Assembly (NCBI GenBank): GCA_022798035.1
Contig: JAAWLS010000024.1
Location: 1-14,401 of the forward strand
Source: Lachnospiraceae bacterium
GTDB lineage: Bacteria; Bacillota; Clostridia; Lachnospirales; Lachnospiraceae
Direction of reading: 5' to 3'
DNA: 14,401 nucleotides
Of this stretch, positions 6,109 through 14,043 are shown piece by piece. Both the position numbers and the translations under genes were made by a program. Position 1 is the stretch's first letter; every line of letters starts with the position of its first letter. The notes under the pieces are model-generated. The model was not told the DNA's origin, made no database searches, and was given only the letters and a program-made list of their open reading frames with translations.

Positions 6109-8475
6109 TTACTCAGTCAGAAATTCTCCCCTGTCTGCACACACCAGTCTGCACAGCGATTCATAATCTGCCTGCTCTGCTTCCGCAATGTGTTCTGCTC
6201 CAAGCTTTTTCAGACATGCCGTAGTCTTGGGGCCGATACTGTAGGCAGGTATGGATTGACCTTTCTCCTCCAGTTTTTGAAACAGGCGCAGGGCGGAAGA
6301 AGCACAGGTAAAAATTGCTCCGTCATATGCTTCGATGTCCTCAAGCTCCTCTCTGTCAAACTCCACGCTTTCATTTTCATACACTACGATTTCCTCAAAT
6401 CTGCAATGCTCCTGCAGCGCTTTTTTCAAATGCGCATCGGCATTTCCCGCTTTAAAGTACCAGACGATTTCCTCCCCATGCAGTACCTTTCTTAATTCCT
6501 CCGCAAAAGCATCACTGTGAAATTCCTTTGGAATCAAGTCTGCATTAATTCCGTAACTTCTCAAAAGCTCTGATGTCTTATCCCCAATAGCCGCAATCTT
6601 AGCGCCTGCCAGGCTCCGGATGTCAAGGCCGCTCACAAACAGATTTTCAAAAAATGCATTCACGCCGTTTTTACTGGTAAAAATCATCCAGTCTATGCTC
6701 TCTATTTCTTCTTTGGTGAATTTTCTCTCCCGATTTACAATCTGCCCCACCTGTATTTCTTTTACCACGGCTCCCTGTTTCTGCAGAAGTTCCTGCAGAC
6801 GGGAAGATTTTTCCCCTATCATTGGAAGCAGATAGCGTTTCCCAAACAAAGGACGACTCTCAAAAAAGTCCAGTTTTTCCCGGAGAGAAATCACATCTCC
6901 CACCACAATCATAGCCGGGGAAATCAAACCTGCCGCTTTTACCTCTTGCGCAATATGGGCTAAATCAGAAACACACGTTCTCTGATTCGGCATGGCTCCG
7001 CAGGAAATCACCGCCGCTTTCATATCATGAGACATCCCGGCTTCCATCAGCTTATTGGCAATCTCTTCCACTTTGCTAAGGCCCATGAGAAATACACAGG
7101 TTTCCTTTCCTCTCGCCATCGCCGCAAAATCAATCTCTGCCAGTTTATCATCCTTGTCATGGGCTGTCACCACATGAAATCCCCGGGCAATTCCCCGGTG
7201 GGTGATGGGGATGCCTGCATAGGCGAGGCCTCCGATGGCTGAACTGATTCCCGGAACCACCTCAAAAGGCACGCCGTTTTCTCTCAAATATATGCCTTCC
7301 TCGCCGCCTCGTCCAAACACATAGACGTCACCGCCTTTTAAGCGCACCGTTTTCTCGTATTTCATGCTCATTTCCACCAGAAGCCGGTTGATTTCTTCCT
7401 GCTTCATGGTGTGATTGCGGCTGGCTTTGCCCACATAGACAAATTCACACCCCGGCTTTGCCTCCTTGAGAAGCTCTTCCGTGGCAAGCCTGTCATATAC
7501 GATACAGTCTGCCTCACGGATGGCCTGCAGTCCCTTCACTGTAATCAGTCCCGCATCTCCCGGGCCTGCTCCCACCAAGGAGACCATTCCTGCCATCTGC
7601 CGCCGGACTGCGGCCGCGGCCTCCTTCGCAAGTTTTGCCGGATTCTTTCCCCGAACTACAGCATAGGCCTGTCTGCTTCCCGTCTCATTTCCAAACATGG
7701 CACGCAGTTCATAATCCCCCTGCGCTCCTTTTCTGCACACAGCTCCCACCGGAACATGGCAGTCTCCGCCGATGTTCTGTAAAAAACCTCGTTCTGCCTC
7801 CACTGTGCCCGATGCTTCCTCGTCCTGAAATGCGTTCAGCATCTCAAGAAGTTTTTCTTCCCCCTCCCGGATTTCCAATGCCAAAGCCCCCTGCGCTGGG
7901 GCAGAAATCATCTCCTCCCCGCTTAAATACATGGTGATTCTGTCCTCCATGCCCAGGCGGTGCAATCCTGCCGCGGCCAGTACAATGCCGTCCAAATGCT
8001 CTTCTTCCATCTTCTTTAGCCTTGTGTCCACATTTCCCCGGATATTGACTACCTTTATATCCGGTCTCAACCGTTTTAACTGAAATTCCCGGCGTTTGCT
8101 TCCTGTTCCAATCACGGAGCCAGGAGCCAGCTCTTCCAGAGAATGTTTTTCACGTAGAATCAAAACATCCCTGGCGTCCTCCCGTTTCCATGTGCCGCTG
8201 AATCTAAGGCCCTCTGCCGGAGATGAAGGCATATCCTTCATACTGTGCACACCGATATCTATTTCACGACTTAAAATTTTCTTTTCGATTTCTTTGACAA
8301 ACAGACCCTTGTCTCCAATTTCATACAAAGGCTTATCCAGAATCATGTCTCCCTTTGTCTCCACTATCTGAATGACAAATTCATCTTCCGGATAAGCCTC
8401 GCGCAGTCTCTGACAGACAAAATTCGTCTGAGCCTGGGCCAGTTTAGATTTTCTCGTCCCGATTACATACCTCAT
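6109..8475 (-). CDS. hemC-cobA-hemD: Trifunctional hydroxymethylbilane synthase / uroporphyrinogen-III C-methyltransferase / uroporphyrinogen-III synthase
   Basis: One continuous 788-residue frame joins three enzymes of the branch to cobalamin and sirohaem. Residues 1-294 are HemC, which polymerises four porphobilinogens. It shows GTRKSKLA at the start, the catalytic Asp81 in HSMKDMP and the dipyrromethane-cofactor Cys239 in GGDCHVPVG. Residues 297-540 are CobA/SUMT, which methylates uroporphyrinogen III at C2 and C7. It shows VGAGPGDAGLITVKG (301-315), LKGGDVYVFGRGGEE (379-393), VPGISSA (407-413) and PITHRG (423-428). Residues 545-788 are HemD, which inverts ring D and closes the ring (TSKNGVNAFF at 600-609, TCASSAL at 723-729). 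CobA-HemD fusions are known; the added N-terminal HemC is notable. The ATG at 8475 has GGGAGG seven bases upstream. The product should turn porphobilinogen into precorrin-2. Confidence 0.96.
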   Translation of the reverse strand: MRYVIGTRKSKLAQAQTNFVCQRLREAYPEDEFVIQIVETKGDMILDKPLYEIGDKGLFVKEIEKKILSREIDIGVHSMKDMPSSPAEGLRFSGTWKREDARDVLILREKHSLEELAPGSVIGTGSKRREFQLKRLRPDIKVVNIRGNVDTRLKKMEEEHLDGIVLAAAGLHRLGMEDRITMYLSGEEMISAPAQGALALEIREGEEKLLEMLNAFQDEEASGTVEAERGFLQNIGGDCHVPVGAVCRKGAQGDYELRAMFGNETGSRQAYAVVRGKNPAKLAKEAAAAVRRQMAGMVSLVGAGPGDAGLITVKGLQAIREADCIVYDRLATEELLKEAKPGCEFVYVGKASRNHTMKQEEINRLLVEMSMKYEKTVRLKGGDVYVFGRGGEEGIYLRENGVPFEVVPGISSAIGGLAYAGIPITHRGIARGFHVVTAHDKDDKLAEIDFAAMARGKETCVFLMGLSKVEEIANKLMEAGMSHDMKAAVISCGAMPNQRTCVSDLAHIAQEVKAAGLISPAMIVVGDVISLREKLDFFESRPLFGKRYLLPMIGEKSSRLQELLQKQGAVVKEIQVGQIVNRERKFTKEEIESIDWMIFTSKNGVNAFFENLFVSGLDIRSLAGAKIAAIGDKTSELLRSYGINADLIPKEFHSDAFAEELRKVLHGEEIVWYFKAGNADAHLKKALQEHCRFEEIVVYENESVEFDREELEDIEAYDGAIFTCASSALRLFQKLEEKGQSIPAYSIGPKTTACLKKLGAEHIAEAEQADYESLCRLVCADRGEFLTE

Positions 8476-8495
8476 AATATGCCTCCCTGTTATTT

Positions 8496-8501
8496 ATTAT
8501 A
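8496..8501 (-). promoter_or_regulatory. Possible internal -10 element before the hemC fusion
   Basis: A perfect TATAAT on the minus strand lies in an A+T-rich stretch 20 bases upstream of the fusion start. No acceptable -35 is found 16-18 bases upstream, and no extended -10 TG is present. The start would leave only about 13 bases of leader. The site may give weak internal transcription or may be chance. Confidence 0.2.
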
Positions 8502-8538
8502 ATAAACGACCAATTATTTTGGCGTTCACTATACATCA

Positions 8539-8605
8539 CAACAGTTCAGCTCACGCCATTCGCAAAGGCGTTTTCAACGCTTTCTCCTGACTGGCTGAAC
8601 TGTTG
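8539..8605. repeat. Structured spacer with a 12-bp perfect inverted repeat
   Basis: CAACAGTTCAGC at 8539-8550 pairs perfectly with GCTGAACTGTTG at 8594-8605. Inside, two mutually exclusive smaller hairpins can form: ACGCC (8553-8557) with GGCGT (8567-8571), or GCGTT (8568-8572) with AACGC (8576-8580). It begins three bases beyond the hemA stop and fills half of the 132-base hemA to hemC gap. No T-tract follows on either strand, so it is not a classical terminator. It may be a dispersed repeat, an mRNA processing or stability element, or a partial attenuator. Confidence 0.6.
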
Positions 8606-8607
8606 CA

Positions 8608-9834
8608 TTAAATCTGAAAAAGCTGCTCCACCAGTTTCTTAAATTCTTCCTGTTCATCTTTTGTGTCCAGATGTTTTAATTCCTGAATCGGTTCCCGCAG
8701 AAGCCGCTGTAAAGAGGCGTTTAAAACTTTTTTCAAGAGTTTCTGTTCCCGCTGGCTCAGCTCCATTTTACGGTTCAGATAACCGTAGCTGTCCTCCACA
8801 ATTGTATTACATCTCTGCTGTAAAGATTCAATAGTAGCATCCATCCGGCTGGAAAGAAACCAGTTCATGGTCTCCTGCAGCTCTTCCTCAACCAATCTGC
8901 CCCCTTCTTTTACCAGGTTTTTTCGCTCCTTTTCATTTTCCTTTACAATTTTCTGGAGCTCATCCAGATTAATCAAATCCACCAGAGCATCCTCTGCAAA
9001 AGCCATATCAATGTCCCTTGGGGCCGCTAAATCCAAAAAGCACAAAGGCCTTACCGGAGTAAAACAATCTCTTCTCACCACGAGATGAGGAGAAGACGTG
9101 GCAGAAATCACAATATCGCACTCTTTCATGGCCTCGTACCGCTCCTCATAAGAGATTATCTGAATCTCTGGAAACTCCTCCCGAAGCGCTTTCGCGTGGG
9201 CATAATTTCTGCTGCAGGCCGTTACGCTGGAAGTTTGATACTCAAAAATGTATTTCAGCGCCAGTGCCGCAGTCTTTCCGCTTCCAATCACCAGAATTTT
9301 CTTTCCTGTAATTTCACAGCTCTCATTCAATCTCTGAATGCCTATATAACTGACAGACAAAGGTTTTTCGCTGATTTTCAGCTTTGTCTGTATCTTCTTG
9401 GCACAGGTGACTGCATCCCGCACAGCTTTATTCATCTCTTTTCCGCTGTGCCCCATAGTCACAGAACATTCCAGCGCTTCTTTCACCTGTCCCAGAATCT
9501 GGTCTTCTCCCAGCACAAGAGATTCCATTCCCGCCGCAATGCGGAACAGATAAGCCATAGCCTCTTTCCCAGACAGCATAATCAGATAATTTTTCAAACT
9601 GATATCCGAAAACATCTCCTCATAAGCCTTTTGTATCTGGGCCTGCTGTTCTTCCTGCTCATAAAAGTAATATACCTCGCTTCGGTTGCAGGTAGAGAGA
9701 ATCATAACCTGCTCCACTCCCACAGACGCCGCCTTGTGAAAAAAATCTTCTTTCATTCCATCTGTAAAGGATGTTTTATCTCTGATATCAAGCTGTGCTT
9801 TTTTGTAATTTATCCCTACAACCCCAAACTCCAT
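8608..9834 (-). CDS. hemA: Glutamyl-tRNA reductase
   Basis: Reduces the glutamate on Glu-tRNA to glutamate-1-semialdehyde with NADPH, the first committed step of C5 tetrapyrrole synthesis. It is 408 residues, normal for the family. The catalytic domain carries the nucleophile Cys49 in STCNRSEVY (47-55) and the signature SLVLGEDQILGQVKEA (105-120). The nucleotide-binding domain follows (GKKILVIGSGKTAALALK, 177-194), then a helical dimerisation domain from about 295. In the stretch EAMAYLFRIAAG (91-102) a Tyr sits where many family members have the His of HLFRVA, which has been linked to catalysis. The start at 9834 has AAGGAGA seven bases upstream. It begins 15 bases after the NEAT-like gene. 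Its product feeds HemL and HemB, which are not in this window. Confidence 0.97.
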   Translation of the reverse strand: MEFGVVGINYKKAQLDIRDKTSFTDGMKEDFFHKAASVGVEQVMILSTCNRSEVYYFYEQEEQQAQIQKAYEEMFSDISLKNYLIMLSGKEAMAYLFRIAAGMESLVLGEDQILGQVKEALECSVTMGHSGKEMNKAVRDAVTCAKKIQTKLKISEKPLSVSYIGIQRLNESCEITGKKILVIGSGKTAALALKYIFEYQTSSVTACSRNYAHAKALREEFPEIQIISYEERYEAMKECDIVISATSSPHLVVRRDCFTPVRPLCFLDLAAPRDIDMAFAEDALVDLINLDELQKIVKENEKERKNLVKEGGRLVEEELQETMNWFLSSRMDATIESLQQRCNTIVEDSYGYLNRKMELSQREQKLLKKVLNASLQRLLREPIQELKHLDTKDEQEEFKKLVEQLFQI

Positions 9835-9849
9835 AGGTTTTCTCCTTCT

Positions 9850-10380
9850 TTATCTTTTCTTCTTGACAATGTAATTCAGAATACCGCCGATTACAATAAT
9901 CGCAAAAGCCACCCATAAGACCTTTTTTGCCGCCTCCTGAGGCAGTTCACTTTTGCTTCCCACAGACTCCTGATAAAACAGCAATTGATAGTGGACTTCC
10001 ACAGGAGTGCCCATCGCAGTGGTGTCAGCAATGACTTCCATCCCGCTGTCCCAGTACAGAACCGGTATCTCAAACACAGAATTCATACCCTCTTCACTTT
10101 GATTGTCGTATTTCACCCCGTCCACAATCATATAATCGTAGTTGGCGCTGCTCCATTGAATCCGGGCAATCGGAACTCCATTTTCCACTTTAAGAAGGGT
10201 CGGGGAGGTAACAGAGGCCTTGCCGCTGCCACCGCTTATGTCCACAGACACGCTGTACTCTCCATCTTTTAAAGAAAATCCGCACAAAAACAGCGCCGAC
10301 AAAAGGGCAGACAACAGCAGCAGAATTTTTCTCTCACTCCATATTTTCTTTTCACACACTCGTTTTAATCTATGTTTCAT
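9850..10380 (-). CDS. Membrane-anchored extracytoplasmic protein with a NEAT-like domain
   Basis: A 176-residue protein. Basic residues 1-18 are followed by a hydrophobic signal/anchor segment (19-36, ILLLLSALLSALFLCGFS). There is a Cys33 but no proper lipobox. Residues 38-138 form a beta-rich domain reading DGEYSVSVDISGG, then LLKVENGVPIARIQWSS, a Tyr-rich YDYMIVDGVKY (81-91), FEIPV and VHYQLLFYQ. The order of these pieces resembles NEAT domains, which bind haem in Gram-positive surface proteins, but I cannot confirm the haem YxxxY motif. A C-terminal membrane helix (153-172) ends in KKKR. The topology is a tethered extracellular domain. It starts 12 bases after the ABC permease gene and precedes hemA, so it probably works with that transporter on a tetrapyrrole or metal (inference). 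Confidence 0.72.
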   Translation of the reverse strand: MKHRLKRVCEKKIWSERKILLLLSALLSALFLCGFSLKDGEYSVSVDISGGSGKASVTSPTLLKVENGVPIARIQWSSANYDYMIVDGVKYDNQSEEGMNSVFEIPVLYWDSGMEVIADTTAMGTPVEVHYQLLFYQESVGSKSELPQEAAKKVLWVAFAIIVIGGILNYIVKKKR

Positions 10381-10392
10381 TTCATGCCCTCA

Positions 10393-11133
10393 CTAAAGAT
10401 TTTGTTTCCGATAGACAAACCACAGGCCAAGGGCCGTCAAGACGAGCAGATAGCAGCACAGCACCAAAATCCCTGACAGGCTGTAAGGCTCGCCATAAGC
10501 CACACTGCGGACAATGCTGCTGGTCTCTGACAATGGCAGAACACTGATTACATTCCGAACTCCCCTTGGCATATTTTCCGTTGAAAAAAATGTATTGCAC
10601 AAAAACGCCATGGGCATAATCAAATAATTGGAAAACCTGGGCACATCCGCATGATTTCTTGCCAAAAAGGAAACTACCACTCCTAAAGCTGAAAATACCG
10701 CCCCGTTTAAAAACAACACTAGAAGAGAAACCCCATTAAAAATAAGTCCCGTGTGGATAGGAGATACCAAAAGCAGAATAATGCCTCCTGCATACAGCCC
10801 CCGCAGGGAGCCTGCAATAATCTGCCCAATCATAAACTGCCACAGAGGCGTGGGAGAAATCATCACCTGGTCAAAGGCCTTCTCATATAATCTCTGAACA
10901 TTCAAGTTCTGGGCAATCGCATTAAAGCTTCCATTCATGGTAGTAAGCGCAATCACTCCTGGAATCAGATAGTGAAGGTAGGGTTTCCCGTGGGACATGG
11001 TCTGAATCCCCATCCCGAAAACCAAGAGATACATCAGAGGCGCTATCATAGCGGCCAATGTAATCTTATAAAAATCTCTGCGAAATTCCACCCATTTTTC
11101 CCATAAAATTGTAATAATTCCCATCTCTCTCAC
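10393..11133 (-). CDS. ABC-2 type transporter permease
   Basis: A 246-residue polytopic membrane protein with about six hydrophobic segments (near 24-43, 56-74, 101-123, 130-155, 168-184 and 220-241), the ABC-2/NodJ-type permease layout. RLYEKAFDQVMISPTPLWQF (81-100) matches the cytoplasmic coupling region of such exporters (...YDQIMTSPVSPWE...). It pairs with the ATPase gene directly upstream, whose stop overlaps its GTG start in a GTGA. An ATG three codons later (11124) has a better-spaced AGGTG site and may be the true start. ABC-2 permeases usually export, and the substrate is unknown. The position within hem/cbi genes suggests a tetrapyrrole, porphyrin or related product, by context only. 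Confidence 0.92.
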   Translation of the reverse strand: MREMGIITILWEKWVEFRRDFYKITLAAMIAPLMYLLVFGMGIQTMSHGKPYLHYLIPGVIALTTMNGSFNAIAQNLNVQRLYEKAFDQVMISPTPLWQFMIGQIIAGSLRGLYAGGIILLLVSPIHTGLIFNGVSLLVLFLNGAVFSALGVVVSFLARNHADVPRFSNYLIMPMAFLCNTFFSTENMPRGVRNVISVLPLSETSSIVRSVAYGEPYSLSGILVLCCYLLVLTALGLWFVYRKQNL

Positions 11134-11975
11134 CTGACCTCGTCTCTTTTTGCCCGCTCCACAAATGCATCCTCCAATGTGGTGTCCCGCAGTTTAAAAT
11201 CAGCGTCTGTTCCGGCGGCAAAGGCTAAGGCTTCCTCCTTTGTGTGGAAATAATGGGTAACTGTTCTGCCTTCCGCCATTTCATCCACCGCAAATTTTCC
11301 CAATTCCTCGATAAAACTTCCCGGCGTATTGATTTCTTCTATCTTTCCACGGCCCATCATCGCCACTCTTGCGCAGAGATTTTCCGCCTCTTCCATGTAA
11401 TGGGTAGTCAAAAGGATCGTCAGATTTTTCTCATTCAACTGTTTTAACAAATCCCACATCTGCCGTCTTGACACTGCGTCCATTCCTGCTGTGGGCTCGT
11501 CCAGCAGCAGAATTTCAGGCTCCGTCAAAAGGGCCCGGCACACCATCAGCTTTCGTTTCATCCCCCCTGACAGTTTCCGGACTGTCTTTTTCCTGTCATT
11601 AATCAGCCCGCAGAATTCCAGCAGTTCTTCGCTTTTCTTGCGGATTTCCTTTTTGGACATATAATAGAGCCGGCCCTGATATTCCATAATCTCGTTCATA
11701 TTCATGTCCTGGCGCATGGAATATTCCTGGGTAATCACGCTGATTTTCTGCTTCAAATCTGTCCTCTTGCGGGTGAGCAGTTCCCCGTCAATAAAAATTT
11801 CTCCCTGGGTTGGCAGAAGAAGGGTAGACAACATTCCAATCGTGGTGGTCTTTCCTGCTCCATTTAATCCCAGCAGTCCGAAAAATTCTCCTGTTTCAAT
11901 GGTCATATTGACAGAATCCACCGCTGTAAAATCCTCAAATTTTTTCGTTAAATTCTTTAAAACAATCATCGTCAC
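11130..11975 (-). CDS. ABC transporter ATP-binding protein (ABC-2 exporter class)
   Basis: A 281-residue ATPase powering the permease that follows. Walker A is GLNGAGKTT (36-44), the Q-loop is Gln83 in ISVITQEYSM, the signature is LSGGMKRKL (135-143), Walker B is ILLLDEPTAGMD (155-166) and the H-loop is His192 in TTHYMEEA. The C-terminal extension (about 215-281, ending LRDTTLEDAFVERAKR) is the one common to DrrA/CcmA-type drug and lipid exporters. The cbiL stop overlaps the GTG start (GTGA at 11972-11975). An ATG two codons on (11969) is an alternative. Tight coupling on both sides marks the transporter as part of the cobalamin operon rather than a bystander. Confidence 0.93.
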   Translation of the reverse strand: MTMIVLKNLTKKFEDFTAVDSVNMTIETGEFFGLLGLNGAGKTTTIGMLSTLLLPTQGEIFIDGELLTRKRTDLKQKISVITQEYSMRQDMNMNEIMEYQGRLYYMSKKEIRKKSEELLEFCGLINDRKKTVRKLSGGMKRKLMVCRALLTEPEILLLDEPTAGMDAVSRRQMWDLLKQLNEKNLTILLTTHYMEEAENLCARVAMMGRGKIEEINTPGSFIEELGKFAVDEMAEGRTVTHYFHTKEEALAFAAGTDADFKLRDTTLEDAFVERAKRDEVR

Positions 11976-12658
11976 TCAGTTCCTTTTGAGATAATCAGGG
12001 AATAGTAGCCTGCCGTGTCCGGGATTTCATCCACATGGAAATAGACCTTCTCCTTGCTTGTCCCGCAGTTTTCTATCATCACTGCGTCCCGTCCGCTCTT
12101 CTTTAAAATCTCTTTTACCTGATTCATTTTGCTCCCTGATTTCATCAGAACACAGGTCCCGGAATCCGGCAGTGTCTCCGACAGATTGTGAATGGCCGGG
12201 AAAATGTGAATCTGCTCATTCCAAATGGCAAGAGGCATATTCATTCTGGCGGCCGCCGCACAAAAAGAGGGGATTCCGCTGATTAGCTGAGTCCCAAATC
12301 CATCCTCCTCCACAATCTGCTGAATGTAGGTAAATGTGGAATAGACGGCAGAATCTCCCAAGGTGAGAAACACCACATTCTGTCCCTGCCGCAGATAATT
12401 CTCTACAATATCTGCCCCTTCTCTGTGACACCTCTTCTGCTCTTCCTTATCGTGGGTCATGGGCATGTAGACAGAAACCAGCTGTTTTTCTTCCAGTTCC
12501 GGAACTGCCGCCGCCGCAATCTGATAAGCCACCGTCTCCTTGGGTTCTTTTCCCGGCAGTGCAATCACATCGTTTTCTTGTATCAGTTTCACCGCCTTTA
12601 AAGTCATAAGTTCCGGGTCCCCAGGTCCCACTCCCACTCCGTATAATATTCCGCTCAT
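11972..12658 (-). CDS. cbiL: Precorrin-2 / cobalt-factor II C20-methyltransferase
   Basis: Adds the SAM-derived methyl at C20 in corrin ring synthesis, after CobA and cobalt insertion in the anaerobic route. I chose the ATG at 12658, giving 228 residues, because the family begins here (MSGILYGVGVGPGDPELMTL) and it overlaps the cbiA stop as ATGA. The frame is open 35 codons further, but that part lies inside cbiA. Motifs of the tetrapyrrole methylase fold are GVGPGDPELMTLKA near the N-terminus, FLTLGDSAVYSTFTYI in the middle and the GIPSFCAAAA loop. The usual cbiL GDP/GDxxxYS pattern is kept. The CbiL rather than CobI label follows from the anaerobic-type neighbours. Confidence 0.95.
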   Translation of the reverse strand: MSGILYGVGVGPGDPELMTLKAVKLIQENDVIALPGKEPKETVAYQIAAAAVPELEEKQLVSVYMPMTHDKEEQKRCHREGADIVENYLRQGQNVVFLTLGDSAVYSTFTYIQQIVEEDGFGTQLISGIPSFCAAAARMNMPLAIWNEQIHIFPAIHNLSETLPDSGTCVLMKSGSKMNQVKEILKKSGRDAVMIENCGTSKEKVYFHVDEIPDTAGYYSLIISKGTE

Positions 12659-14028
12659 ATGTGCATCTTTCTCCCTTCTTTGTATCTCTCTGCTTTTTCC
12701 ACAAATGACTGGGCGAATAACGGATTGGAAGGATAGTACAGATGGGGAAATCCCATACAGCAATTCTCTTTCTCTATCATACAGGAATATTCTTTTCCTG
12801 TCACCGGTTTCCTGGCAATGATGTCCGCCCCGTTATTGGTGCTGTCATAATAGTGAAATTCATGTCCTTTGATTCTGTCTCCTTCTGGCAGGAAACAGCT
12901 TTGTTTTTCCAAAAGCTCGATATAGCCAAAGCGAACCAATTTTCCAGTGTAAAAACACGTTCCAGAAACCACGTCCGCCATATCGTAACAATTTCCTTCC
13001 TTGTCCTTAAGCGCGGAATGCAGATACAGAAATCCGCCGCACTCTGCCAACACAGGCATCCCGCTGTCTGCCGCACGTTTTACTGCCGCACGCATTCTGT
13101 GATTCTCACTCAGCTCCTTTGCATACAGCTCCGGATAGCCGCCTCCCAACAACAGAGCGTGACAGCCCTCCGGCAGTTTTTCATCATGCAGCGGGGAAAA
13201 AAAAGTGATTCTCCCACCGCTTTCTTCCAATATGCGGAGATTGTCCCTGTAATAGAAACAAAAGGCCTCGTCTCTCGCCACTGCAATGACAGCTCTCTCT
13301 GGCTCTCGTCTTCTTACCTGCTCCCTTACCATAAATTCCTCTGCACTCCCTGCAATTTCAATTATGGTTTCCAGGGAAACCGTTTTTAAAAATTCCTCCG
13401 CCGCAAGCTGAAGTTTTGTCTGTATATCGTGAAGTTCATCTGGCAGAAAAAGCCCCAGATGACGGCTCTCAATCTGACATTCCTTTTTCTCCGGCAGAAA
13501 ACCCACTGCCTGAATGTTTAATTCTTCCTCTATCAACGGCTTTATGATTTCGTAATATCCTTTGGAAATCTTGTTGAGGATTACCCCGCGGATTAAGCGC
13601 TCCTTATCGTAGGCCAGAAATCCTGCAATTAACGGCAGGATGGATTTCCCCATTCCCTTTGCATCCACAATCAGCACAATGGGTGTCTGCGTCACCTTAG
13701 CCAGGTGGTAAGAAGAACCTTCCTCCCGGACGCCGCCCAGTCCGTCATACAGACCCATAACTCCTTCCAAAACCGCAAAATCCGTTCTTTCTATCCCATG
13801 ACAGAAAAGCTCCTTCGTTCCCTCCTCCCCGGTAAAAAACGTGTCCAGATTCCGGGCGGGAACATGGATGGCCTTCTCGTGAAACATAGGGTCAATGTAA
13901 TCCGGCCCGCACTTAAAGGAAGATACCTGCCAGCCTTTCATTTTTAATGCCTGAAGCAAAGCGCAGGCAGCCATCGTTTTTCCGCTTCCGCTCTTAGGTG
14001 CGGCAATCATCACTCTCTTTCTGTTCAT
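12655..14028 (-). CDS. cbiA: Cobyrinate a,c-diamide synthase
   Basis: Uses glutamine and ATP to amidate the a and c side chains of (cob)yrinate, the first of the corrin amidations. It is 457 residues, normal for CbiA. The N-terminal dethiobiotin-synthetase-like ATPase shows APKSGSGKT (10-18), FKCGPDYIDPMFH (38-50) and LEGVMGLYDG (87-96). The C-terminal class I glutaminase domain has GGGYPELYA (295-303), the nucleophile Cys330 in LAECGGFLYL, and His389 in GHEFHYYD. The ATG at 14028 has AGGTG six bases upstream, and the gene lies 15 bases after cbiT. Its stop overlaps the cbiL start, suggesting translational coupling. Confidence 0.97.
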   Translation of the reverse strand: MNRKRVMIAAPKSGSGKTMAACALLQALKMKGWQVSSFKCGPDYIDPMFHEKAIHVPARNLDTFFTGEEGTKELFCHGIERTDFAVLEGVMGLYDGLGGVREEGSSYHLAKVTQTPIVLIVDAKGMGKSILPLIAGFLAYDKERLIRGVILNKISKGYYEIIKPLIEEELNIQAVGFLPEKKECQIESRHLGLFLPDELHDIQTKLQLAAEEFLKTVSLETIIEIAGSAEEFMVREQVRRREPERAVIAVARDEAFCFYYRDNLRILEESGGRITFFSPLHDEKLPEGCHALLLGGGYPELYAKELSENHRMRAAVKRAADSGMPVLAECGGFLYLHSALKDKEGNCYDMADVVSGTCFYTGKLVRFGYIELLEKQSCFLPEGDRIKGHEFHYYDSTNNGADIIARKPVTGKEYSCMIEKENCCMGFPHLYYPSNPLFAQSFVEKAERYKEGRKMHI

Positions 14029-14043
14029 GCAAACACCTGCCTT

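Noticed and set aside
9085..9918. Long plus-strand frame of 277 codons antisense to hemA
   Set aside because: hemA on the minus strand is unmistakable, and the antisense product shows no recognisable domain.
12659..12763. 35-codon N-terminal extension of cbiL
   Set aside because: It lies wholly inside the end of cbiA, and the conserved methylase start GVGVGPGD begins just after the ATG at 12658.
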